This document shows positions 37,701-45,575 of a DNA stretch of 64,000 nt, in pieces. The stretch covers positions 1-64,000 of the forward strand of contig JAEYKW010000045.1 in assembly GCA_023408075.1 (NCBI GenBank), in the 5' to 3' direction. Each line of letters begins with the position of its first letter. Within the stretch, counting starts at the first letter, position 1. The notes beneath the pieces are model-generated. The model saw only the letters and a program-made list of their open reading frames with translations, ran no database searches and was not told the DNA's origin. Source of the stretch: Bacillota bacterium (lineage in GTDB: Bacteria; Bacillota; Clostridia; Christensenellales; SZUA-584). Both the position numbers and the translations under genes were made by a program.

Positions 37701-40700
37701 CTGACGGCAAACGACGGCGCGGCCACGGCTTCGACGAAGTTTAAATTCGTTGTCAACAGCGTCAATGAACCGCCGACGGCGAACCCGGACACCGCGGAGA
37801 TCAATGAAGACGCGACAACAAAGATCAGCGTGCTGACCAACGATACCGACCCCGATCTGCTGACCAACTCGGATGAAATTTTCGTCGATACGGCGTCGTG
37901 CGCCGATGCCAATCTGACGGTGAGTGTGTCTTCCGATTCAAAGGGCGTGGATGTGACGCCGAAGGCCAACTATAACGGCGGGCCGATTACCGTAAATTAC
38001 ACGATGCGCGACCGGGTCGGCGTGACGAGCAGTTCCACGATTGCCGTGACGGTCAAACAGGTGAATGATGCGCCCGTGGCGGTCAATGATACCGGCCTTT
38101 CCACCAATGAGGAGCAGGCGCTTACAATCGACGCACTCGCGAACGATACGGATATCGATACGGATGTGACGCTCAACGCCAATCCGTCTGCGGAGAAACT
38201 GAGCATCAGCAGTGTGGCGACACCGACCAACGGCACAGCTTCCGTTCAAACGCAGGATGGATATGATAAGATTGTCTATACGCCGAAGCTTAACTTCAAC
38301 GGCAACGAGACATTCTCATACACAATCAGAGACGTAACGGGCGTCACGCGCACCGCGCAGATCACAGTGACGGTGACGCAGGTGAACGATAGCCCCGTGG
38401 CGGTGACAGACAACGTTTCAACGAACGAAGATACGCCCAAAGTCATCGATCCGCTGGCCAACGACACGGATGTTGATACGCAGGCCGGGCTCAACGTCTC
38501 GCCCGATTCCAAAACGACGTTCACGATTACGGCGGCGGATGTGGCTTATCCCGAATACGGCTCGGTCACAATCGCGGGGGACAGCAAGACCATAACGTAC
38601 ACGCCTGTCGCCAACAATCACGACAATAACCAGATTACCTATACGGTTTCCGACGGCCACGGCGGCAGCGGCACCGGCACGGTCAACGTGACGGTGGTCA
38701 GCGTGAACGACCCGCCCGTCATCTCGACGCCGGCCAATATGAGCCTGACGGAAGACGGGGAGAACGGAACGAGCGCCTTTACCGTTTCCGACGTGGAAAC
38801 GCCCGCAGGAAGCCTGACCGTTCAGGTGGTTTCAACGTCGAACGGCACGCTGCTTGGCACCGGTGATGTGACGTTCTCGGGCAGCGACGGGAACCGGGAT
38901 GTGATTGTGAATCCCAAGAACAATCAGAACGACATAACCGGAACAACGGTTCGGCTGCGCGTGTCGGACGGTACAGACACAGCCGATGCCACGTTTGTCG
39001 TCACAGTCTCGCCCGTCAACGACGCGCCGACAGCGAACGGCACTGAAAAGACGATCCCCGAGGATACGGTGAACGATGCGATCAACTGGACGGTGCTGAC
39101 CGGCGATGTGGACATTGCGACGAACGGCGACAGCCTCAGCATTGCAAACGTATCCACACCGTCCCACGGCACGGCGTCGTACAGCGGCAACACCCTGTAT
39201 TACACGCCGACGGCGAATTACAACGGAGACGACAGCTTCACATACACAGTGAAGGATACGAGCAACGAAACCGCGACGGCAACGGTCACGATGCACATCA
39301 CACAGGTGAACGATACGCCGGTGGTGACGGGCGAAACTGTCTCAATGAATGAAGACGGTTCGCTCAATATCGATGTGCTTGCGAACGATACCGATGTGGA
39401 TACGGATACAGCGCTGAACCATCCGGCGAACGAAGTGCTCACGATATCGAGCATAGACAACCATGCGGGCGCCAAAGGAACCGCAACGTCCGTTTACGAC
39501 GCGGAAAAGGGCAGGAACGTGATCAAGTTTGATCCCGATGCCAACTTCAACGGCAGCGTGTCGTTCGATTATTACGTGAGCGACGGCGAGGCCGCACCCG
39601 TGAAAGGCACCGTGAATGTGACGGTCTCGCAGGTGAACGATACGCCGGTGGCCGAGAACGACACGGCATCCGTGAATGAAGGTGCGTCGGTCGATATCGG
39701 CGTGCTGGCAAACGATCACGATGTGGATACCGACGCGGCGCTCAATGCGGATTTGCACTATACATCCTCCTTCACGATCTCCGAGGATGAAGGCGACGTG
39801 GTTTTTGTGGGTGAAACGCACGGCAGCGTCAGCGTTGTGGATAACAAGCTGCATTATGTAGCGTCAACTGATAACTGGCACGGCACTGTGCAGATCATGT
39901 ATACAATGAAGGACGGTCACGGCCAGGAAGCCACGGCGACCGTCACAGTTACTGTCAGCGCCGTCAACGACCGGCCGGTGTTTGATACGCCGCCGGAAGA
40001 CCTCACGATAGCGGAGGACGGCAGCGATGCGTTCTCGTTCACCGTGTCGGATGAAGAGACGGAGGCGAAAGACTTAAACGTGCAGGTGGCAAGCACCAGC
40101 GACGCGACGCTTGTGGCCACCGGCGATGTGAGTATTATAAAAGGCGCGGACGGAGAGCGCACCGTAACGGTGACGCCCAAGGCCAACCAGCACGGCGGCC
40201 CGCTGACGATCCGGCTGCTTGTGGAGGACGGCGACCATGAAACCAATGTGATGCCGTATGAGTTCCACGTGACGGTAACGCCTGTGAATGACGATCCGGA
40301 GGCTGATGATACGGCTGTGGCCACAGCCGAGGAAACGGCGGCCGTGATTGACGTCTCGTCGCTGATCAGCGACAACGACCTCGCGACAGACCCGGGCGAG
40401 ACGCTGACCGTAACGGTTGCGGATGAGGACAAGCCGTCAGCCGGGACTGTATCGGTATCCGGCAACGAGATCACATACACGCCTGCGGCGAACTGGAACG
40501 GCGTTGTGAACTTTGAGTACACGGTGACGGATGCGTCCGGCGCATGGGACAAGGGCGAAATCGACGTGACGGTGACGCAGGTGAACGATGCGCCTGTCGC
40601 CGTGGATGATACGGATATCGACGTCACGGAGGACACGCCCGCCACGATTGATGTGCTCGCTAACGACAGCGACGTGGACAGGGACGGCGCGCTCAACGCA

Positions 40701-43700
40701 ACGCCAGCAGGGGCGCTGAACGTGACGCTCTCGGGCGGCGGACTCACGGCACCCGAACACGGCACCGTTTCGGTGGTGGATAACAAGATCGTGTACACAC
40801 CGGCAGCCAACTTCAACGGACCTGACGATTTTGAATACTATGTGAGCGACGGTGTGCTCCAAGATAAGGGTTACGTGTCCGTCGGCGTGGCGCAGGTCAA
40901 CGACAATCCGGTGGCTGTGCCCGACAGCGCGACGACGCCCGAGGATACGCAGGTCAGCGTCAATGTGCTCACCAACGATACGGACGTGGACACGGTGGCC
41001 GCTAACAACCTCGCGGATCCGCACAGCAGAAGCACCTTCGCGGTGCAGAGCTACGCCTTTGACGGCACCGGGTACGGCACGGTATCCGAATCGGGCGGCG
41101 TGATCACGTACGACCCCGATGCGGGCTTTGCGGGCGTGATTCACATCAATTATGTGCTGGTTGACGGGCATGGCGGCAGCGCATCAGGCAGGCTCACCAT
41201 CGCCGTTGACAGCGAGAACGATGTGCCGGTGGCTGTGGACGATACTGTGACGACGGCTGAGGATACGCCTGTCACGTTTAATGTGCTCGAAAACGACACG
41301 GATCAGGATTACGACGATGAACTCAAATTTATGGGCTTCCTCGGCGATTCGGGTGACACCGCTATGAACGGGGACATCACCGCGTCAGTCGATGGAAACG
41401 GTGATATCACATTTGATCCGAAAGACAACTACAACGGCACGGTCTCAATCGACTATATTGTGCAAGACGAAGCAGAAACGCAGGATGTCGGGACGATTAC
41501 CATCACGGTGACGCCCGTCAACGATCCGCCCACGGCGGGTGACAGCTCGGCTTCGACAAACGAGGATACCGCCGTCGATGTGTCGGTTGAACCGCTGATT
41601 GATGACGTGGACGGCGACAGTCTGACGGTGACGGTGGAAACCGCCGGAAATCCGTTGCACGGCACAGTCACTGTGACGGATAAGACCATCCGTTATACGC
41701 CCGCCGCGAATTGGAACGGCACCGACCACTTCACGTATACGGCTGCGGACCCGTCGGGAGAAAAGGATACGGGCGTGATCACCGTCACGGTGGCGCAGGT
41801 CAACGACGCGCCGGTGGCGGCTGACGACACGGTAGCCACATATGAGGATCAGCCGGTATGGGTCAGCGTGCTCGACAACGACCTCGATCAGGATACGAGA
41901 GCCGCGCTCAATGCGCACCCCGAAGACGAAACATTGTCGCTGTCGGTGGGGGATGCGGGTCTCGTTCAGCCGCTGCACGGCACAGCCGAAATGGACGGCA
42001 ATCAGGTGAAATACACACCTGCTCTCAATTATAACGGGACAGACAGCTTCGAATACAAGCTCTCCGACGGAGACGCGGAAGATACGGCTCTCGTGACCGT
42101 GACGATCGGTCAGGTCAACGACGCGCCGGTCGCGAATGATGACACGGCAGTCACGAACGACGAAGACATGGTGATCATCAGCGTGCTCTCCAACGATACG
42201 GACGTGGATACGCAAAGCGGGCTCAACAGCGGACAGATTTATTCCACGCAGGATTTCAGAGTCACGAGCGTCTCCGCGCCTGCGAACGGCAAAGCGGTGA
42301 TCAGCGGCAATAAGGTGGAGTATACGCCTGCGGAGAAGTTTGCCGGTACCGACAGCTTCACGTACGTCATGACGGACGGACACGGCGGCACAGACAGCGC
42401 AACGGTGACGGTCACGGTGAACAGCGTGAACGACCCGCCCGCTGTGCCCGTTGCCCATGCGCCTGTGGAGGGGTCGCGTTACGGCGGCGAATCCACGGTT
42501 AACGTGACATGGACGGGGTACGACATAGACGGCGATCCGCTCACCTATGCCCTCGAATATTATGACGGGTCGGCATGGACGCTGATCAAAGCGGGGCTGA
42601 CTGTCACGTCGTACGACTTCAAGCTGCCTGAGACGCTGCAAAGCATCACCAGCCTGCAGTTCAGGGTCAGCGCGTCCGACGCCCAGTATACGAGCGGCTT
42701 TGGGTATTCGGGCAAGCTCGCGGTAGATAAGAGCGTTCCGGTCAATATCGTCGTGAAGATGACGAAAGCGGACGGCAAACCGTATACGGCCGGGACATGG
42801 ACCAACCAGAGCGTGACGGTGACGGCGGTGTCCGTGGAAGACGCATCGGCGGTCACATTCAAATATGCGATGGAGGACAAGGCGTTTGCGGCGGAACCGG
42901 GCAAGACGGTCGTCAGCGGCGTCCACAACGTGTATATACAGGCGGTTGACGAGTTCGGCAACATGAGCGAATTCGGCGGGTACCTGATCAAGATCGACAA
43001 ACAGCCCCCGGCAATGCCCAAAGTGGATGTGACGGTAACGGGCAACGAGGCGCAGCTCAAGTTTACGCTATCTGCCGATCCGGGCGGCAGCGGCAACAGC
43101 CATATCGTGATGCCGGACGGCACGGTGAAGAGTGCGTCTTCGGATATGACATGGTCGGCAAACAAGAACGATACATACGCGATGACGATACTCGACAACG
43201 TGGGCAACAGCACGAAGTTCAATGTGACGGTGAATACCCTTGATGAAACGCCGCCCATGATCGAATGCAGCACGGGCAGCTATGTGATCGGCGAGACGAC
43301 GCTCAAAGCCATCACAGCAGCGCTGATATTCTCCGATGACAAAGCGGATATCGTTTCGAAGGGGTATGCGGTCACCGAGAGCAAGACGTATTCGGGTGCG
43401 TACCAGAGCTATACCGAGGATGTCGTTCTCAGCGAGCCCGGTACTTATTACGTGCATGCGTTTGCAAAGAACTCGTTCGGGCTGACCGCAAGCAAGACGT
43501 TCGGGCCGTTCAAGATCGCCGCCCAGGAGACGGGAGCCCCCGGCCCTGAGCCTACGGAAGCGGCACAGCCTGTAATCGGCGATGTGGCACTGAGCCCGTC
43601 CGACGTGGTTCAGGATGCGGTGAAGATCAGGCTGCCCGACGGTGAATGGCAGGATTCTCTCGTGCTCGAAGACATCGAGCCCGGCACATATCTGATTGAG

Positions 43701-44147
43701 GTAATGGACGAGAACGGCAATGTGCGTATCGTGGAGGTCACAATCACCGATGAAGACATCGCCTTCGGGCAGTTCCAGCCAAAGGCCGGGCTTGACTGGT
43801 ATGTATACGCTCTCGGCGGCGGCGCTGCCGGGTTATTGCTGCTGTTCCTGCTGCTGCTCTGGCGCAACGTGAAGATTGAGGCGATAACTAGGAAAGACGG
43901 CGGCCGCCTGAGAACTGTCAGGGTCATCAGAAAGCTGAGAAGAAGCCGCGATGTGCTCTTAATCGATTTGAAGCCTGAGAGCATTAAGGACAGCACATAT
44001 GGCACGATCACGCTGTCCGACGGACTCACGCGGCGCATGAGGACCAAGACGCTGACCGTCACCATTGAAGGCCGTGAGGTCTTCAACGCGGTGATACCGG
44101 ACGACACGAAGGGCAGCTTTGAAGGCACAATTGAAAGCTGGCAATAA
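28740..44147 (+). CDS. giant membrane-anchored surface protein with ~40 tandem Ig/cadherin-like repeats
   Basis: 5,135 residues from ATG 28740 (GGGGGAG 6 bp upstream; a TTG at 28722 is less likely). Signal peptide 1-39 ending VAYGA. Residues 40-540 hold a jelly-roll-like segment and Ig-like domains (YAKDYAGHESEHQTVTI, TVADRAGNRSSAY). Residues about 550-4565 are a tandem array whose units of about 105 residues end in V(N/T)xVNDAPVA-like junctions; I counted 39. Two alternating classes are visible: NEDTxxxIDVLANDTD (Big_9/cadherin-like) and EDTPSGAISFTVxD types. Asp-rich DxDxD turns suggest calcium binding. FN3- and Ig-like domains follow, then one transmembrane helix (about 5019-5041) and a basic cytoplasmic tail of about 94 residues. 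There is no LPXTG. Probably an adhesin or stalk reaching across the cell wall. Confidence 0.92.
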   Translation: MKTIMKSKLGRSVIRILSVILSVVLVVQLLGLGDVAYGASPYYFRGYNQENIVTGAGGTFSISSGLSWDGSTLRMGTSPEGVAMGFIAFDEEGHDISSSIDLGTLEVNFSADTTVTEVSDEPYAIIEFCTSNYDSVIDRVEIRKSDINNLAETLSASEPIPAGTRSAIVRLIGTNPGGDNTAAFGNISFRINDSQAPSCSVDYDSDWTNTLPLQVSVSASDGDSGLEGIYINGEKFTSSPKNLDVNANTTLVVYAKDYAGHESEHQTVTITNIDTQTPSAPGGVTLSKEGWTNGDVTVNLPALGTATGAPEYYAYKLHGGDAWQEVPAEGLTVSDSGQYDLSVTVADRAGNRSSAYTNTISIDKLPPVINEISSVVTSGSCAVTADISDAGLSAIAVTKYAAGSHDAAYFTDNGTTFTGGTFTVSVGGTYTVYARDNAGNTVIKECPLNTAPSLVDIVSFAMDEDTTQTVTLNVNDQETLIEDLVVKAESSDTTLIPTVVINQSSTEISLSITPAQNLSSPDPVTITVTVEDALDSVAEDTFTVTVNPVNDAPVAADDPAEGNPAYTVEEDGSVRIDVLANDSDVDTGDVLSIASPGTPAHGTTSVVAGKIRYAPVANYNGDDSFVYTVSDGHGGTDTATVSVTVTPVNDDPTAVADTAATNEDTGTAIDVLANDTDPDAGDTKTLVSATNGSKGTTSADTEHGTVTYTPNENAYGQDTFQYTMRDGSGRTSTGTVTVTIRPVIDPPWFTGVLDDYTINEDDRDFEVSFEIHDVANETPPDSLMLQAVSSNEALLSSKDIVVSGLGDNDPAVKISITPKANKNGQTNITLSLGDGFNTVTKVFTLFVTSQNDLPVANQDTVYFDEGDTELLIDIADLLDNDTDIENGKPTFDGIASQPAAGHGTVEEADADTLRYTPGALIENTSFTYYVWDGTDRVAGTCRILVNALNKAPTLTFTDLTAAAVNEDTVSGEILFTVGDDQTPVADLVISKWSADLTKVKPTGINLIKKDDDGHYALVITPEADANGIVLIHVSVSDGMEYVDKSFVFTINAENDAPVAVDDTVYVPVSGRQTFDAVANDIDVDGDNLITSLDSVSGDYTGTLTYNPANRCFTYAAAEGESGTKTFDYVVSDGTLTDTGTVTMHIEDAKYPPEISTVANQYIYEDTPSGAISFTVTDRDGENTVSVSAASNNATVLPNDPDHIQLTKTGDHTYSLVLAPAADKHGPVTVTITADDGTGLMETRSFTLTVMSVNDAPHATDDEYTVNEDTTISDLDLLENDSDVENDTIWVSAVSAPAFGQITKTGDTYTYRPYRNQYGTETLTYTVTDGKDTATANLTINVTAVNDAPVAWTDYLALPNNTADETGLINVLSNDSDVENDTLKILSFTQGTYGTVTYDEASKKLRYTRTAPGSGANGEDTFTYTIIDRANETDEGCETATGTVRIGIHFESYVDCRDIYKETTEDGASVNISLPFSNPHNVPVAVTIAPTTLGTFSGSGKDWVFTPALDMHGEEVPIRYTVTEQTSSDPETAEDGDSDGLHGIETASANIIMSVHSVNDAPVIATVKGAAVTDGVNTLEVFDEDSDGVSFDVTFGDVDTEDVLKFYTYTYDPSTLAPVALDLDVDFEQETGVAHVTAKPLYANSNGTIKLLLGVSDGIAQDAHVIDVTVTPKDDAPVLEEISRTLYEDTSASAAVITPNTDVDGGTAMTVEITQPTHGVAVFEDGVITYTPDANWFGTDTVNYTVTDQTPEALSSTQTVTFEVLPVNDPLSISGLNYYNTTNEDTLIKVPLTVTNMDDVMSSDTLYTITSSNTGVVKNENITIDCVGQDAETGEYSMEISLEPAPNASGVAYIRLTAVDGRTGEDAQTAETEFRLEVVPVNDAPTADDKAVDVTEHEGVTGTPGTTTVLIDLSGSIGDVEDGIPTITSVTAPGEGRVANNHNSTLTYSVQGDFNGEDTFVYTVMDKNGATDTGTVTVNVIPANDAPLARNDTAATDEDTAVNVPVLTNDTDIDADPLSVSDTSVTTPGAAAEISADGKSVDFTPALNFYGTDTFTYEVSDGHGGTDTATVTVEVSPENDPPTIYKYPDIVWEMDEDDTESFDFMVSDPETTDTSKLIITITSTTTDKLKTEGILLSSELDHKVLTVTPEDNVNESMWVHFDVTDGELHAEADYEIIINAINDAPVMDPKAVTTNEDTSVGGSVTATDIDSETITYSKAGDPAHGTVTVDADGSFTYTPSANYTGADSFDVRVSDGETVNGTSTGTVTVTVLPVNDNPTAVNDAKTIAEDTEIVVDVMANDIEHDIKDGDTLAITAFNGAAHGTLSRVTEAGQPDKIKYKPDANWNGTDTFTYTIEDSEDKSSSATVTITVTPLNDAPSGGDDAVSTNEDNAVNINVTANDDIDETTNPDDEDVTVVADSVSAPSHGTAVLKEDSKTITYTPATDYFGPDSFTYTAKDAGNETAVFTVTVTVNPVNDAPTITDTTDKTIGEDGTTGELTVRASDVDYPDSDLTVTVTRGNTALLPAVTVNNAGAPGTEVEERTFTLTPNANKNGSSLITVTVTDGDKSATDTFTLNVTPENDNPAAAADSATTNENTPILIDVLTNDDIDLQNEGDASLHIESVSGLTLGRGTAEIVTDSGRDKIRFTPDSNMPETSNMTVTFTYTAQDSSGAEHASTATVTVTVTPVNDAPTISAIDDAEIDEDFATDDLAFAVHDEEDSDDALAVTYTCTNTTLFPEGSITFENLLTGNGDRTVKATPVANGYGEADITLTVTDSGSPVKTATETFHVTVNSVNDEPSVDGDDDFTVTEDVPMQLNVLENDDVDYASDHSKVSVTRIVTEPAHGSATVASDGSSITYVTGQDRTDAVLFRYEVRDNVSGTLREFDVSVNVTPVNDAPVIHMTDDANADPLDDPTVPEYTVNEGETKNGIAFTVSDVDNDVSSLILTKRGSNPVLVLASGIVLSGTGTDRTVNVTPNGTWNGTTVVTLTANDGAATASTKFKFVVNSVNEPPTANPDTAEINEDATTKISVLTNDTDPDLLTNSDEIFVDTASCADANLTVSVSSDSKGVDVTPKANYNGGPITVNYTMRDRVGVTSSSTIAVTVKQVNDAPVAVNDTGLSTNEEQALTIDALANDTDIDTDVTLNANPSAEKLSISSVATPTNGTASVQTQDGYDKIVYTPKLNFNGNETFSYTIRDVTGVTRTAQITVTVTQVNDSPVAVTDNVSTNEDTPKVIDPLANDTDVDTQAGLNVSPDSKTTFTITAADVAYPEYGSVTIAGDSKTITYTPVANNHDNNQITYTVSDGHGGSGTGTVNVTVVSVNDPPVISTPANMSLTEDGENGTSAFTVSDVETPAGSLTVQVVSTSNGTLLGTGDVTFSGSDGNRDVIVNPKNNQNDITGTTVRLRVSDGTDTADATFVVTVSPVNDAPTANGTEKTIPEDTVNDAINWTVLTGDVDIATNGDSLSIANVSTPSHGTASYSGNTLYYTPTANYNGDDSFTYTVKDTSNETATATVTMHITQVNDTPVVTGETVSMNEDGSLNIDVLANDTDVDTDTALNHPANEVLTISSIDNHAGAKGTATSVYDAEKGRNVIKFDPDANFNGSVSFDYYVSDGEAAPVKGTVNVTVSQVNDTPVAENDTASVNEGASVDIGVLANDHDVDTDAALNADLHYTSSFTISEDEGDVVFVGETHGSVSVVDNKLHYVASTDNWHGTVQIMYTMKDGHGQEATATVTVTVSAVNDRPVFDTPPEDLTIAEDGSDAFSFTVSDEETEAKDLNVQVASTSDATLVATGDVSIIKGADGERTVTVTPKANQHGGPLTIRLLVEDGDHETNVMPYEFHVTVTPVNDDPEADDTAVATAEETAAVIDVSSLISDNDLATDPGETLTVTVADEDKPSAGTVSVSGNEITYTPAANWNGVVNFEYTVTDASGAWDKGEIDVTVTQVNDAPVAVDDTDIDVTEDTPATIDVLANDSDVDRDGALNATPAGALNVTLSGGGLTAPEHGTVSVVDNKIVYTPAANFNGPDDFEYYVSDGVLQDKGYVSVGVAQVNDNPVAVPDSATTPEDTQVSVNVLTNDTDVDTVAANNLADPHSRSTFAVQSYAFDGTGYGTVSESGGVITYDPDAGFAGVIHINYVLVDGHGGSASGRLTIAVDSENDVPVAVDDTVTTAEDTPVTFNVLENDTDQDYDDELKFMGFLGDSGDTAMNGDITASVDGNGDITFDPKDNYNGTVSIDYIVQDEAETQDVGTITITVTPVNDPPTAGDSSASTNEDTAVDVSVEPLIDDVDGDSLTVTVETAGNPLHGTVTVTDKTIRYTPAANWNGTDHFTYTAADPSGEKDTGVITVTVAQVNDAPVAADDTVATYEDQPVWVSVLDNDLDQDTRAALNAHPEDETLSLSVGDAGLVQPLHGTAEMDGNQVKYTPALNYNGTDSFEYKLSDGDAEDTALVTVTIGQVNDAPVANDDTAVTNDEDMVIISVLSNDTDVDTQSGLNSGQIYSTQDFRVTSVSAPANGKAVISGNKVEYTPAEKFAGTDSFTYVMTDGHGGTDSATVTVTVNSVNDPPAVPVAHAPVEGSRYGGESTVNVTWTGYDIDGDPLTYALEYYDGSAWTLIKAGLTVTSYDFKLPETLQSITSLQFRVSASDAQYTSGFGYSGKLAVDKSVPVNIVVKMTKADGKPYTAGTWTNQSVTVTAVSVEDASAVTFKYAMEDKAFAAEPGKTVVSGVHNVYIQAVDEFGNMSEFGGYLIKIDKQPPAMPKVDVTVTGNEAQLKFTLSADPGGSGNSHIVMPDGTVKSASSDMTWSANKNDTYAMTILDNVGNSTKFNVTVNTLDETPPMIECSTGSYVIGETTLKAITAALIFSDDKADIVSKGYAVTESKTYSGAYQSYTEDVVLSEPGTYYVHAFAKNSFGLTASKTFGPFKIAAQETGAPGPEPTEAAQPVIGDVALSPSDVVQDAVKIRLPDGEWQDSLVLEDIEPGTYLIEVMDENGNVRIVEVTITDEDIAFGQFQPKAGLDWYVYALGGGAAGLLLLFLLLLWRNVKIEAITRKDGGRLRTVRVIRKLRRSRDVLLIDLKPESIKDSTYGTITLSDGLTRRMRTKTLTVTIEGREVFNAVIPDDTKGSFEGTIESWQ
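30388..42432 (+). repeat. tandem coding repeat array, ~105 codons per unit
   Basis: The span between the first and last VNDAP-type junctions of the giant protein. Units share protein motifs (NEDT, LANDTD, YTPxANxNGxDSFTYTV) but their DNA differs at many third positions, so the array is old rather than freshly amplified. Confidence 0.85.
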
Positions 44148-44158
44148 AAAATAAGGTT

Positions 44159-44193
44159 CAGGCGGGGGCGTAAAAAACTCCCGCCTGTTTAAT
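44159..44193 (+). terminator. terminator of the giant gene
   Basis: CAGGCGGG/CCCGCCTG stem around an A-rich loop, followed by TTTAATT, 12 bp after the stop. Confidence 0.8.
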
Positions 44194-44233
44194 TCCTGAA
44201 AACTGCGCATAATACAAACCAAGGGTGAAGAAG

Positions 44234-44377
44234 ATGAACAAAAAGAAGGATCCCAGAAGACGGCTGGATCTTAAATCATCGCGGACAAATGCAAACGACG
44301 GGACAGACCATCAGATAGGACTGCGCGAAGACTTGCGCGTGCATTACAGCGGTGAAGACGATCCGCGCGACGGATAA
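44234..44377 (+). CDS. small hydrophilic protein, 47 aa
   Basis: ATG 44234 with GGTGAAG upstream opens a 47-codon frame beginning MNKKKDPRRRLDLKSS, with a basic N-terminal third and an acidic end EDDPRDG. No signal peptide, membrane helix or cysteine. It is followed by its own strong terminator, which supports expression as a unit. I do not recognise the family. Confidence 0.55.
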   Translation: MNKKKDPRRRLDLKSSRTNANDGTDHQIGLREDLRVHYSGEDDPRDG

Positions 44378-44390
44378 GCTCTGGGAAGCA

Positions 44391-44418
44391 AAGAGACGGC
44401 AATGCGCCGTCTCTTTTT
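44391..44418 (+). terminator. Rho-independent terminator
   Basis: AAGAGACGGC/GCCGTCTCTT stem with loop AATGC, then TTTT. Confidence 0.93.
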
Positions 44419-44612
44419 ATGTGGCGGAGGCCGCCCTGTAATTTCTGGTTCGGATAAGAATGACTGGGACAACTCATCAATTAACTGTCAAAACAAAAGA
44501 ACGGACTGCATACAGATACCAACTATGACAGTATATACAATTTGAATAAATATATAGCGCATGTTAGGATCGAAAAGTAGTCAATAATAATTCTTATTAA
44601 GGACTTGATATT

Positions 44613-45566
44613 ATGAAGAAATGGATGAAGAAGACGGTGTTCGTGCTCGCGCTGCTGCTTGTGATGGCAGGGTCGCTGACGGCAGGAACACTCGCTATAT
44701 ATACAACAACAATAGACGATCTCGCACAGGGCAGTGTGTCCGCAAAGGAATTTGTGTTCCTCGGAGAGGGAACCGACAGCTTTTCGCAGGGCGTTAAAAT
44801 TGCCCCCACCGAAACGGTCAGCTGGCCGTTCAGCATCAAGAATTTTGACGGTGCAAAGGTGACCGAAACGGATTTGTATTATAAGCTGACGTTCAATGTA
44901 CAGCCCATCGCAGGCAAGACGGCGATTGATCCGCTGGTGGTGAGTGTGCTGGACGGCAGCGGCACCGTGCTCAAAAGCGTGACCGGGACGGGGACGTTTG
45001 ATGTCACGGGCGCATTTCCGGTGGCTCAGGCCGGGCAGTCGAAAGGGTACACGGTTAAGATAAATTGGCCGAGCGACAACAGCAACGACATAAAATACGC
45101 GGGCGGAAATTATGGCACAGCGGTCAATGTCAGCGCAGCGGCCTCTCAGGTGCCGTTCGATTCCAATCCGGCACCGCAGAGCAATGTGAGCGTGCTGTAT
45201 GAAACCTCGCCCGCGTGGTCAAACGGACAGAGCGGCAGCTATCAGTATGAGTATAAAGTGACGGTTACCAACAATTCGGACAAAACGATTGAGGATTGGT
45301 ATGTCGCGTTCGACCTCAGCACAGATCAGCTGACGCGCGCTTACAGCAACGCGGTGATGACACAGGGCGGCGGCAGCTACAGGTTCGTCAACCCGGCCTA
45401 CAACAACACGGCCACCGACGATATTGCACCGGGGCAGAGCGTGTCATTCAGAGGCCCCGCGGTGGGGCAGGGCTTGCAGCCCATCGGCAATGTCACTGTG
45501 GGCGGCAGCAATGCAAGCGCCGCTTCCGCAAAAGCGACAAATCGGTTCAGTGTCCCGCTCGGTTAA
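44613..45566 (+). CDS. SipW-type secreted protein with TasA-like and CBM2-like domains
   Basis: 317 residues. The N-terminus has a SipW-type signal: basic MKKWMKKT, a hydrophobic core, then SLTAGTLAIYTTTIDDLAQG, the pattern shared by TasA, camelysin and relatives. Residues about 40-185 form a TasA/camelysin-like beta domain (SAKEFVFLGEGTDSFSQGVKIAPTETVSWPFSIKN...). Residues about 195-317 form a CBM2-like beta sandwich (YQYEYKVTVTNNSDKTIEDWYVAFDLS), which in other proteins binds cellulose or chitin. AAGGA precedes ATG 44613. Two related secreted-protein genes follow within 350 bp. It is expected to be matured by the SipW encoded at 51611. Likely a fibre or matrix subunit carrying a polysaccharide-binding head (inferred). 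Confidence 0.82.
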   Translation: MKKWMKKTVFVLALLLVMAGSLTAGTLAIYTTTIDDLAQGSVSAKEFVFLGEGTDSFSQGVKIAPTETVSWPFSIKNFDGAKVTETDLYYKLTFNVQPIAGKTAIDPLVVSVLDGSGTVLKSVTGTGTFDVTGAFPVAQAGQSKGYTVKINWPSDNSNDIKYAGGNYGTAVNVSAAASQVPFDSNPAPQSNVSVLYETSPAWSNGQSGSYQYEYKVTVTNNSDKTIEDWYVAFDLSTDQLTRAYSNAVMTQGGGSYRFVNPAYNNTATDDIAPGQSVSFRGPAVGQGLQPIGNVTVGGSNASAASAKATNRFSVPLG

Positions 45567-45575
45567 GGAGGGCTT

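Noticed and set aside
28740..44147. Long minus-strand ORFs opposite the giant gene (for example 29739-31055, 31725-32906, 41445-42926)
   Set aside because: They arise from GC-rich third positions and repeats of the sense gene. They are rich in Arg/His/Val with no ribosome site or recognisable domain.
28740..44147. LPXTG sortase signal in the giant protein
   Set aside because: No LPxTG-like motif precedes the terminal helix, and the tail after the helix is about 94 residues, too long for a sortase signal.
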